From Methylobacter sp. (GTDB lineage: Bacteria; Pseudomonadota; Gammaproteobacteria; Methylococcales; Methylomonadaceae): a stretch of 64,000 nt of DNA. Location: positions 22,455 through 86,454 of the forward strand of contig SCPZ01000099.1 of NCBI GenBank assembly GCA_004299305.1. Reading direction: 5' to 3'. Positions within the stretch are counted from its first letter, which is position 1. Each line of letters begins with the position of its first letter. Made by a program: the position numbers and the translations under genes. The notes under the pieces were generated by a model. The model had not been told where the DNA came from. It saw only the letters and a list, made by a program, of their open reading frames with translations, and did not search any database. Positions 11,581 to 20,953 of this stretch are shown piece by piece.

Positions 11581-12870
11581 TTAAAGTAACAACCTGCGAA
11601 TATCACCCAAATACTGTTTAATGACAGCCATGAAACGTGCCCCTTCCACGCCGTCAATCACGCGATGGTCGTAAGTTAGGTCGAGCGGTAACATTAAGCG
11701 AGGTATAAACTCCTTGCCATCCCAAACCGGCTGCATTTTGGCACGGGTAACGCCGAGTATCGCCACTTCCGGGGCATTGACGATAGGGGTAAAAGCCGTG
11801 CCGCCGATACCGCCGAGACTGGAAATGGTGATGCATCCACCTTGCATATCGCTAGGCATCAGCTTGCCCTGACGGGCTTTGTTGCTTTTTTCGGCCAGTT
11901 CGGCGGTTAATTCGTTAATGCCTTTTCGGTTGACGTCGCGCAGCACCGGTACCACTAAACCGTTGGGCGTATCGACCGCGATGCCGATATTGAAATATTT
12001 CTTGAAGATCAGTTTTTCGCCATCGGCAGACAGTGATGCGTTAAATTGCGGGAACTGTTCCATCGCAGAAACCAAGGCCTTGATTATAAAAACAAGGCCG
12101 GTGATTTTGACGTCATCCTTGGATTTTTCGGTGTTCAGCCCAATGCGGAACGCTTCCATTTCGGTGATGTCCGCCTCGTCATGGTAAGTAACCATAGGCA
12201 GGTTCAACCACACGCGACTCAGGTTTTGCCCGGTCAGTCGTTTGATCTTGTTTAGTTTTTGTTCTTCTATAGCACCGAATTGGGAGAAATCGACGCTCGG
12301 CATTGCCGGGATTCCGCTGCCGCTTTGCGCTACGCCTTCAGTTATGATCTTTTTAACGAAGTTTTTCACGTCGTCTTTTAAGATGCGTCCTTTACGGCCG
12401 CTGCCGACGGTGATTTTTTGTATATCAACGCCCAGTTCGCGGGCGAAAAGACGAACCGCCGGTGTGGCGTGAGCCGCTCTTGCTGAACCGATGCTGGGTT
12501 GTTGTTCTGCCTCCTGCATCTTTGCAGGCTCGGGTTCAGGGATAACAATAACCGGTTCAGGTGCTTTTTCCTCGCTTGCCGCCGCTTGCTGTACCGATTC
12601 TGCCGGTTGTGCGGGGCTAACCGCTTCGTCACTTGTCAATACTTTTGCAATTAAAGTCCCTTCCGAAACTTTATCGCCGGGTTTGATAAACAATTCCTGC
12701 ACCGTGCCCGTCGCGCTGGAGGGCAAATCTATGCTGGCTTTGTCGGTTTCAAGTATCGCCAAGGTTTGTTCCAGTTTTACCTCGTCGCCTAGTTTAACCA
12801 ATACGTCTACTACGTCGATATTTTCGACATTGCCAACATCAGGAACCTTAATTTCAATCAATAAAGCCAT
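11581..12870 (-). CDS. aceF: Dihydrolipoamide acetyltransferase (PDH E2), single lipoyl domain
   Basis: Lipoyl ETDKASIDLPSS; E3-binding domain; catalytic DLTYDHRVIDG. Confidence 0.96.
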   Translation of the reverse strand: MALLIEIKVPDVGNVENIDVVDVLVKLGDEVKLEQTLAILETDKASIDLPSSATGTVQELFIKPGDKVSEGTLIAKVLTSDEAVSPAQPAESVQQAAASEEKAPEPVIVIPEPEPAKMQEAEQQPSIGSARAAHATPAVRLFARELGVDIQKITVGSGRKGRILKDDVKNFVKKIITEGVAQSGSGIPAMPSVDFSQFGAIEEQKLNKIKRLTGQNLSRVWLNLPMVTYHDEADITEMEAFRIGLNTEKSKDDVKITGLVFIIKALVSAMEQFPQFNASLSADGEKLIFKKYFNIGIAVDTPNGLVVPVLRDVNRKGINELTAELAEKSNKARQGKLMPSDMQGGCITISSLGGIGGTAFTPIVNAPEVAILGVTRAKMQPVWDGKEFIPRLMLPLDLTYDHRVIDGVEGARFMAVIKQYLGDIRRLLL

Positions 12871-12885
12871 TTTTGCGTTCTTCCG

Positions 12886-15564
12886 TTAAATTAGCCAAGG
12901 GGCCGCTGCTTCAGGGTTTATACCGTATTTGGCAATAGCCACATCCACTTTGGCGGCATCAAACTGCCCCAGGTCTGCCAAACTCTTTAGCGCTGCAATT
13001 GTGACATGATAGCGGTCTACCTCAAAAAAACGGCGCAGATTTTCGCGCGTATCGGAACGACCGAAGCCATCGGTACCCAATACCGTATAAGGGGAGGAAA
13101 TAAGACCGCGAATCTGTTCGGCAAAGGCGCGGGTGTAATCGCTGGCGGCTATCACCGGACCTTGCGCATTGGCAAGACAATGCGCCACATGGGCTTGCTT
13201 GGGCGTTTCGGTGGGATGCAGACGATTCCAGCGCTCACAGTATTGGCCGTTTCTAGCCAGTTCGGTAAAGCTGGTGCAGCTCCATAAGTCTGCTTCCACA
13301 CCCCAGTCATTGTGCAACAATTGGGCGGCTGCTTCGACTTCCCGGAAAATCGTTCCTGAGCCCAACAACTGCACCCGAGGCGCTACGGTGTTGGCGCTTT
13401 TCTTGAAGCTGTACATGCCTTTGAGTATGTCCAGCTCTACGCCTTTAGGCATAGCGGGATGGGCATAGTTTTCGTTCATCACCGTGATGTAATAGAAAAC
13501 ATCTTCTTGTTCGACATACATGCGTCGTAGACCGTCTTGAATGATTACCGCCAGTTCATAGGCATAAGTCGGATCGTAAGACACGCAATTAGGTACGGTT
13601 GCCGACATCAGATGACTGTGTCCGTCTTCATGTTGCAGGCCTTCGCCGTTCAGCGTGGTTCTGCCTGCCGTACCGCCCATTAAAAAGCCACGCGTACGTT
13701 GGTCGGCGGCGGCCCAGATTAAATCGCCGACCCGCTGGAAGCCGAACATCGAATAATAAATAAAAAACGGGATCATCGGTACATTATGCGTTGAGTACGA
13801 GGTGCCCGCCGCAATCCAATCACACAAACCGCCCGCTTCATTAATGCCTTCCTGCATGACCTGTCCATGTTTGTCTTCCTTGTAAAACATCAGCTGATCG
13901 GCGTCTTGCGGGGTATACAATTGCCCAACCTGTGACCAGATGCCCAGTTGGCGGAACATGCCTTCCATACCAAAAGTTCTTGATTCGTCGGGGACAATCG
14001 GTACGACACGTTTGCCGATGTTTTTGTCTTTAGCCAGAATGTTAAGCAGGCGGACAAAAGCCATGGTAGTGGAGATTTCGCGGCCTTCGCCGCTGGCTTC
14101 CAGCAACGGCTTGAAGTCGCTCAATACCGGCACATCCAAGGCATAAGACTTGGTTCTTCTGGCCGGCAAATGGCCGCCCAGTTCGTTACGACGCTTCTGC
14201 ATGTAAGCCAGCTCTTTTGAGCCTTCTGGAAAGCTCAGATAGGGCAGGTCGTTCAACTCTTCATCGGTAATCGGCAATGCATACCGGCTGCGAAAGTTGC
14301 TTAACGAACTGGGGCTCATTTTTTTCTGTTGATGAGAGATATTCTGGGCTTCTCCTGAATCGCCCATACCATAACCTTTAATGGTTTTAGCCAGGATGAC
14401 GGTGGGCTGTCCCTGATGATGCACTGCGGCATGGAAAGCGGCAAAAACTTTAACCGGATCATGTCCTCCGCGATTAAGTTCATAAATGTCGCGATCCGAC
14501 CAGTCGGAAACCATGGCTTTTAATTCCGGGGTATTAAAAAAGTGTTCACGAACATAGGCGCCGTCTTTAGCTTTAAAGGTTTGATAATCGCCATCGACGC
14601 AGGACATCATACGAGCCGCCAATAGCCCGTCTTTGTCACGCGCCAGTAATGCATCCCAACGTTGCCCCCAAACCAGCTTGATTACATTCCAACCGGCGCC
14701 GCGAAATTCACCTTCCAATTCCTGAATAATTTTGCCATTGCCCCGAACCGGTCCATCCAGGCGCTGCAAGTTGCAGTTGATAACAAAAATAAGATTGTCC
14801 AGTTTTTCCCGTCCGGCCATGCCTATGGCGCCCAAAGACTCGGGTTCATCGGTTTCGCCATCGCCAAGAAAGCTCCAGACTTTGCGACCTGAGGTATCGG
14901 CAAAACCGCGGTCTTGTAAATAGCGCATAAAACGCGCCTGATAAATAGCCATAATCGGCCCAAGGCCCATAGAAACCGTCGGAAACTGCCAAAAATCAGG
15001 CATCAACCAGGGGTGAGGATAAGACGGTAAGCCGTTACCGTTCACTTCCTGGCGAAAGTTATCCATCTGTTCCAGTGTCAAGCGCCCCAGCAAAAATGCA
15101 CGGGCATAATCACCCGGCGTTAAATGGCCTTGAGTAAAAATCAAATCGCCATCATGTTGATCTGAAGGCGCATGCCAAAAATGGTTATAACCGACATCAT
15201 ACAACGTTGCTGCCGAAGCAAAACTGGCGATATGTCCGCCGACGTTGGTATGCTTATTCGCCCGCAATACCATCATCATCGCATTCCAGCGGACATAAGC
15301 ACGAATTTTGTGTTCGATAGTCACGTCACCGGGAAACTGCGCTTGTTGCGCAACGGGAATGGTATTGAGATACGCTGTGTTGGCGCTGAAAGGGATATCA
15401 AATCCTGCATTCCGGGTTACTGCAACCAACTGCTCAATCAAAAAGTGTACACGCTCGCTGCCATCGTGATCCAGGACGGCTTGCAGCGCTTCAACCCACT
15501 CCCTGGTTTCTGCTGGATCGATGTCATTTAGTCCGGTGATTTTTGAGATTAAACTGTTGGTCAT
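12886..15564 (-). CDS. aceE: Pyruvate dehydrogenase E1 component
   Basis: Homodimeric E1 signature: SFLGDGETDEPESLGAI, NLIFVINCNLQRLDGPVRGNGKIIQELEG. Confidence 0.98.
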   Translation of the reverse strand: MTNSLISKITGLNDIDPAETREWVEALQAVLDHDGSERVHFLIEQLVAVTRNAGFDIPFSANTAYLNTIPVAQQAQFPGDVTIEHKIRAYVRWNAMMMVLRANKHTNVGGHIASFASAATLYDVGYNHFWHAPSDQHDGDLIFTQGHLTPGDYARAFLLGRLTLEQMDNFRQEVNGNGLPSYPHPWLMPDFWQFPTVSMGLGPIMAIYQARFMRYLQDRGFADTSGRKVWSFLGDGETDEPESLGAIGMAGREKLDNLIFVINCNLQRLDGPVRGNGKIIQELEGEFRGAGWNVIKLVWGQRWDALLARDKDGLLAARMMSCVDGDYQTFKAKDGAYVREHFFNTPELKAMVSDWSDRDIYELNRGGHDPVKVFAAFHAAVHHQGQPTVILAKTIKGYGMGDSGEAQNISHQQKKMSPSSLSNFRSRYALPITDEELNDLPYLSFPEGSKELAYMQKRRNELGGHLPARRTKSYALDVPVLSDFKPLLEASGEGREISTTMAFVRLLNILAKDKNIGKRVVPIVPDESRTFGMEGMFRQLGIWSQVGQLYTPQDADQLMFYKEDKHGQVMQEGINEAGGLCDWIAAGTSYSTHNVPMIPFFIYYSMFGFQRVGDLIWAAADQRTRGFLMGGTAGRTTLNGEGLQHEDGHSHLMSATVPNCVSYDPTYAYELAVIIQDGLRRMYVEQEDVFYYITVMNENYAHPAMPKGVELDILKGMYSFKKSANTVAPRVQLLGSGTIFREVEAAAQLLHNDWGVEADLWSCTSFTELARNGQYCERWNRLHPTETPKQAHVAHCLANAQGPVIAASDYTRAFAEQIRGLISSPYTVLGTDGFGRSDTRENLRRFFEVDRYHVTIAALKSLADLGQFDAAKVDVAIAKYGINPEAAAPWLI

Positions 15565-16453
15565 TGATTGATCCTGTTACGACGGGTATGCATGGATTAA
15601 AGAAGTGTAAGTTAGGTTTACCCATAGGGCGCAAGAGCATAGCGTAACTTACGTACTCTAACTGAAATAGCTTAAAGGCCGGAAACGCTCTACTTATTGC
15701 GCATAGTATAAACAATGCAGGGGGGGCAATGCACCCGTTTTAGTCATTTTGATACTGAGAATGGGCTGATCGATTCGGGTTTAACTCGGATCGCAACTAT
15801 CCAAGAGTAATAATGGAAATCACACATCGTTACAACTGAACGAAGTTATCCATGAGCGCAGCATCAGTCGGTAATAGGCCAAAGTCGTTACGGCTAGTGT
15901 TTATCAATCATTGCCGTAGGTAGCGTAATACGGCAAATTTTTTTTTAGGATTCCTAGGATTTTTCTCTGTTTTTCTGGTTTTAATACCTGAGTAATTTTA
16001 ATGAATTGAGCTGGGTTAGTGAAGTAAATTAGCAGAAAGCAAGAGGTGATTTGTTCGATATAAACGATCAAATCGATTAAATCGATTGACAGAGATCGAT
16101 ATGAGTAATACAATTTTTTCCAAGATATTGCTTGATTGTGTTTGTATCGGCAGCGTAATAAATAAGTATTGCTAATCAAGGGTTACTAAGGAAATTGCAA
16201 TGCAAGAGAGCCGATAAGATGTTTTCATTATTGGTATCCGGCATATAAAGCGCGTTAGATATTGAGGTATTGAACCAATCATAACGTTGGCTTGGATTTC
16301 TGGAGTCGTAAAGCTGGGTTCTGTTGTAGATCAATACTTAGAGAAGCAACATTAGCACGGATTGCTTATGAGATTGATGGGGAAGGGGATAGGTCGGTGA
16401 TTTTAAAACAACGGCGGTTTAACGTGTAATTAATAGCAGTTTCTTTAAATCTT

Positions 16454-17200
16454 ATGGTGCTTAATATGAAACGAAACAAAGTAATTGAAGCTTTCGGTCA
16501 AGATAAATTAATAGAGCATAAACAACGCGTTGCTTTTCATGAAGCAGGGCATGCTGCAGGCATTCATTTAAATAATCAAGCTAGAAACCTGCCGCCGGTT
16601 TTTTTTAAAATTATTTTTAAAGAAATGAACGACCAGACAGCCTCGGATGTCATGGCTTATCAATCAACTCATGACGATTGTCTGGCACGAGTGGAAGGCG
16701 GGCGGTTAATTGAATTGTTACCCCCTTCTATTGATTGCTTAGTGCATGAATTAGCGGAACACGATGACATCATTGTGCAATTGGTAAAGGATTATATGAC
16801 AGCCTTTGAGGCGGACATTATTAATCTGCTTATCGGGCCTTTGGCTGAAGCTAAACATGTCGCGGACACCGATGATGAGTTGTTTAATCATAAGTTGGTT
16901 ACCCTGGACGCATTAAAAAATTATGGCGGCAGTTCCGATATTGCCTTGGCTAACGAATATTTACAATGTTTCTCTGCCGATAAACAACAACAAAATGAAA
17001 AATTGGCTGAGCTGTTTAGCATTGCATTTGATTTTATAAATAATGCAGCAAACTGGGCGGCTATTTCCAATCTAGCCGGATATATTCTAGGTAGTCGTAA
17101 AAATGTTATTTATTGCGAGGAAATTTTTTCAACGCTTGATCAGTCGGTAGCTCACTTTCAAAATCGGGTAAGCCAGACCAGGAGTTATCGCTATGGATAA
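16454..17200 (+). CDS. Stand-alone M41-like (HEAGH) metallopeptidase-domain protein
   Basis: RVAFHEAGHAAGIHL; FEADIINLLIGPLAEAK...GGSSDIALANEYL echoes the FtsH peptidase layout. Confidence 0.65.
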   Translation: MVLNMKRNKVIEAFGQDKLIEHKQRVAFHEAGHAAGIHLNNQARNLPPVFFKIIFKEMNDQTASDVMAYQSTHDDCLARVEGGRLIELLPPSIDCLVHELAEHDDIIVQLVKDYMTAFEADIINLLIGPLAEAKHVADTDDELFNHKLVTLDALKNYGGSSDIALANEYLQCFSADKQQQNEKLAELFSIAFDFINNAANWAAISNLAGYILGSRKNVIYCEEIFSTLDQSVAHFQNRVSQTRSYRYG

Positions 17201-17588
17201 CTTAAAGAACAATATCATTACTGAGGGGCTCATGTTGTTGGGTAATCTCTTCGGTTATCTCAAAAAATTAGTGATGGTTGGTTTTCCATTTAAGCGAGAA
17301 CTTATAGAGTCCATCGATTTTTTAAGAACACTGGAAAATATCCATGGATTAGGTGGACGAATGGCTCAGGGCGAGCTATTGGAAGAGGGGCATGGAACTG
17401 AAAAAAACCTGTTGGCCTGTGCTGTTTCTGAGGAGGCTCAGGTGTTGTTCTTTAACATCAGCGGGTCGGAATTCATTGAACTGTATGTTAGTCCTGGCGT
17501 TGCCGGAATACGGGAACTTTGGAATAAAGCGGTGCTGTTTGCCGGACGTTTCGGTCACCAAGTTATTGTCGATAGACCGGGTGTCTAA
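17193..17588 (+). pseudogene. Degenerate FtsH AAA-domain fragment
   Basis: ELIESIDFLRTLENIHGLGGRMAQGELLEEGHGTEKNLLACAVSEEAQVLFFNISGSEFIELYVSPGVAGIRELW aligns by eye to the FtsH AAA N-terminal part; Walker A destroyed. Confidence 0.75.
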
Positions 17589-17678
17589 GTTATCTTGGCA
17601 TCGTTCCGATATGCAGCGTCGTGTTTATTGACGGGTTTTCAATCTTCAACTTGGGCCCCGCGCAAAGGAGAACAGTTC

Positions 17679-17924
17679 ATGAAAATTAATAAGCCAGTAA
17701 CCGAAGTAAAGCATCTTTTTTGCGATAGCGACTTTGGCGTTTCAAATATCTTTACGGAAGACGAACTTAGAGACCAAGTAGCCATTTTTTTGGGTGAACG
17801 TTTGGCCGATGAGATTGTATTGGGACGACTATCAAGCGGGACTCGGAATGATTTGGAAAAAACCGGTGAGATCGCCAAAAATAATGACTGTAAGCCAAGT
17901 ATAAGCAAAAAATGGGGGAATTGA
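17679..17924 (+). pseudogene. Chimeric ORF: PAS-MCP N-terminal start joined to FtsH M41 C-terminal fragment
   Basis: [23 protein letters not shown] (compare MCP at 18215) then EDELRDQVAIFLGERLADEIVLGRLSSGTRNDLEKTGEIAKN (FtsH-like). Confidence 0.75.
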
Positions 17925-18214
17925 GATTGTCTATGTTCACTAAGGTATCGCGGTTGCAGTGATGAATATAGTCCGTTTTAGAAGCCAAGAAGGAGAAGTG
18001 CGTGCTCATTAAATTACCGTCGCAAACAGTTTGGTATCGGAATACCGACCGATTTGTTACAAGAAAAAGATAACTACTCAGTGGTATCAGTGTTTCTATT
18101 TTTCTAGCTGCTGAGTGGAGAAGAACTTAAAAGCCGTAAGGCGCATAAGTGTAATCGAAACAAGAAAATCAATACTCCGTAAGTTAACCATTAGTTAAAT
18201 GGGAGGATCAGCAC

Positions 18215-20944
18215 ATGAAAATTAATAAGCCAGTAACCGATGTGGAACATGTTCTTAGCGACAGTGACTCTATTGTTTCCAACACCGATCTAAAAGGAGT
18301 GATCACCTACGCTAACGATACGTTTATTCGTATCAGCGGATATTCCAGAGAAGAGCTGATCGGGGCTCCACACAATATAGTGCGTCATCCCGATATGCCG
18401 CCCGAAGCCTTTGCAGATTTGTGGAGAGCGATGAAGGCCGCCCGCCCGTGGACCGGCATAGTCAAAAATCGCTGCAAAAACGGTGACTATTATTGGGTGT
18501 TGGCTAATGCCGCACCGATTCATGAAAATAATCAGCTGGTCGGTTACATGTCGGTGCGCAGTAAACCTGAGCGTGAACAAGTTGAGGCGGCCGATGCCGC
18601 TTATCGGTTATTTCGTGAAGGTAAGGCCGACAACCTGAAAATCCAGGATGGCAAAGTCGTTAAAGACACGCTGCTGTCACGGTTTAACGTATTCAAGTAT
18701 TTCAATATCAAAACCCGTCTGATTGCTATGGTCAGCCTGCTGTCGGTATTGCTGCTGGTTATCGGCAGTATAGGATTGTTCAGTATGCACAATGCCAAAG
18801 ACAGTCTGTTTACCGTGTATGAAAATCGTCTCCTGCCGATCAGCCAAATAACCTCGATTCAAACCTTACTGCTGACTAATCGACTCGCTATTGTCGACAG
18901 TCTTAATAACCCAAGCGCCGAGGTGATTTTGAAAAATACCGTCGAAGTGGAGCAAAACATCGACAAAATCACCCGGCTTAAGGATGCCTATATGGCTGCC
19001 CCGTTAAGCCATGAAGAAAAAATATTGGCAGACCAATTTGCCGAGTACAGAAAACACTTTGTGTCGGATGGATTAAAGCCGGCCATTACGGCCTTGCGAG
19101 CCAATGATATAACGCAGGCTTATAGGGTTGTTGCGGATAATATCAACACGCTTTACTTACCGGTCGGGAAGACTATTCAGCAGTTGCTGCAATTGCAGCT
19201 GGATGAGGCCAAGCAGGAGCTTGGGGCAGTCCAGTCACATTATGAGATGATTCGCAATATTTCCATTGGCCTGATCGGGATGGGTATTCCTATGGTTTTA
19301 TGGCTGGGCTTGGCCCTGATTCCTATCGTTATACATCCGCTCGAAGCAACCATTGCTCACTTCGGTCAAATTGCCCAGGGAAATTACAGGAATATCATTG
19401 AAATAGAACACAACAATGAAGTCGGAAAAGTCATGGAAGCCATTAAATCGATGCAGACCCGGCTCGGTTTTGATGTCGCGGAAACGCGGCGTATCGCCGA
19501 TGAAAACCTGTTGGTCAAGATTGCGTTGGATAACGTCAGTACGGGGGTCATGATTGCGGACAACAAGGGGGAAATTATTTATGTTAATAAGTCAGTCAGC
19601 GATATTTTCGGTAAAGCCGAGAAAGACATTCGTAAAGATTTGCCTAATTTCTCGGTAGATAAGCTGTTAGGTAGCAAAATTGACGGTTTTCATAAGAATC
19701 CTGAACATCAAGCATACTTACTCGCATCATTAACCGACACCTATATCGCCAGTATGGAATTAGGCGGTCGTTTCATGGCAGTCGCTGTCAATCCGGTTAT
19801 CAATGAACAGGGGGTGCATCTGGGATCGGTAGTCGAATGGCAGGATCGAACCGACGAAGTTGCGGTGGAAAAAGAGGTATCTACCATCGTGGTAGCCTCC
19901 AGTATGGGCGATTTCACCAAGCGCTTTGACTTGCATGGCAAAGCAGGTTTTCTGCGTGAGCTGGGCGAAGGTCTCAATCAAATGTTGTATACCAGCGCAA
20001 CCGGTCTCAATGAAGTGGTGCGTGTACTTGATGCGCTATCCCGTGGCGACTTGACGGAAACCATTACCAATGATTATCAAGGTACTTTTGGACAGCTTAA
20101 GGAAGACTCCAATACTACGGTCGAAAAACTTAAAGGAATCATCAATAAAATCAGGGATGCTACCGACAATATTAATGTCGGCGCTAAAGAAATTACGGTA
20201 GGTAACCATGATTTGTCGTATCGCACCGAACAACAATCCGCCAGTTTGCAAGAAACCGCCGCCAGCATGCAGGAACTTACCTCTACCGTACAAGCCAATG
20301 CCGAAAACGCCAAACAGGCCAATCAGCTTGTTATTGATGCTTCTAAGATAGCTGGTAGGGGAGGCGTCATTGTCGGCCAAGTTGTGACTACGATGGATGA
20401 ACTCAACGAAGCTTCGCACAAAATCAGTGACATTATTTCGGTAATTGATGACATCGCTTTTCAGACTAATATTCTCGCTTTCAACGCCGCCGTAGAAGCC
20501 GCTCGTGCCGGCGAGCACGGACAAGGTTTTGCGGTGGTAGCCGAAGAAGTGCGTCATCTTGCGCAACGCGCAGCCACATCCGCCGGGGAAATTAAAAATT
20601 TGATCGAGGGTTCGGTAGGAAAAATTAATGTCGGCACTAAACTGGCTGCCCAGGCAGGTTGTGCGATGGAAGAAATCCTTAGTTCTGTCAGTGGCGTCTC
20701 CAGCATGATGTCGGAAATAACCGCCGCCTCGGTTGAACAAAGCTCCGAGATCGAACAAATTAATTTAGCCATCACGCAAATGGATAATGTGATTCAACAA
20801 AATGCAGCTTTGGTTGAGCAAGCCGCTGTCGCCGCAGAATCACTTGAAGAACAAGCGCAAAATCTGGCTGTTATTGTGAGCTGTTTCAGGATAGATGGGG
20901 CAGGTATGCTTGTAAGTAGTAGGTGTGACACTTTGCAAAGCTAA
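18215..20944 (+). CDS. PAS-containing methyl-accepting chemotaxis protein (Aer-like)
   Basis: N-terminal PAS, 2 TM, HAMP, second PAS, MA hairpin [24 protein letters not shown]. Confidence 0.93.
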   Translation: MKINKPVTDVEHVLSDSDSIVSNTDLKGVITYANDTFIRISGYSREELIGAPHNIVRHPDMPPEAFADLWRAMKAARPWTGIVKNRCKNGDYYWVLANAAPIHENNQLVGYMSVRSKPEREQVEAADAAYRLFREGKADNLKIQDGKVVKDTLLSRFNVFKYFNIKTRLIAMVSLLSVLLLVIGSIGLFSMHNAKDSLFTVYENRLLPISQITSIQTLLLTNRLAIVDSLNNPSAEVILKNTVEVEQNIDKITRLKDAYMAAPLSHEEKILADQFAEYRKHFVSDGLKPAITALRANDITQAYRVVADNINTLYLPVGKTIQQLLQLQLDEAKQELGAVQSHYEMIRNISIGLIGMGIPMVLWLGLALIPIVIHPLEATIAHFGQIAQGNYRNIIEIEHNNEVGKVMEAIKSMQTRLGFDVAETRRIADENLLVKIALDNVSTGVMIADNKGEIIYVNKSVSDIFGKAEKDIRKDLPNFSVDKLLGSKIDGFHKNPEHQAYLLASLTDTYIASMELGGRFMAVAVNPVINEQGVHLGSVVEWQDRTDEVAVEKEVSTIVVASSMGDFTKRFDLHGKAGFLRELGEGLNQMLYTSATGLNEVVRVLDALSRGDLTETITNDYQGTFGQLKEDSNTTVEKLKGIINKIRDATDNINVGAKEITVGNHDLSYRTEQQSASLQETAASMQELTSTVQANAENAKQANQLVIDASKIAGRGGVIVGQVVTTMDELNEASHKISDIISVIDDIAFQTNILAFNAAVEAARAGEHGQGFAVVAEEVRHLAQRAATSAGEIKNLIEGSVGKINVGTKLAAQAGCAMEEILSSVSGVSSMMSEITAASVEQSSEIEQINLAITQMDNVIQQNAALVEQAAVAAESLEEQAQNLAVIVSCFRIDGAGMLVSSRCDTLQS

Positions 20945-20953
20945 GCCATTTTA

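Noticed and set aside
15904-16179. 91-aa minus-strand ORF in the 15.7-16.45 kb intergenic gap
   Set aside because: AT-rich intergenic composition, no recognisable motif and no good ribosome-binding site; not enough support for a gene.
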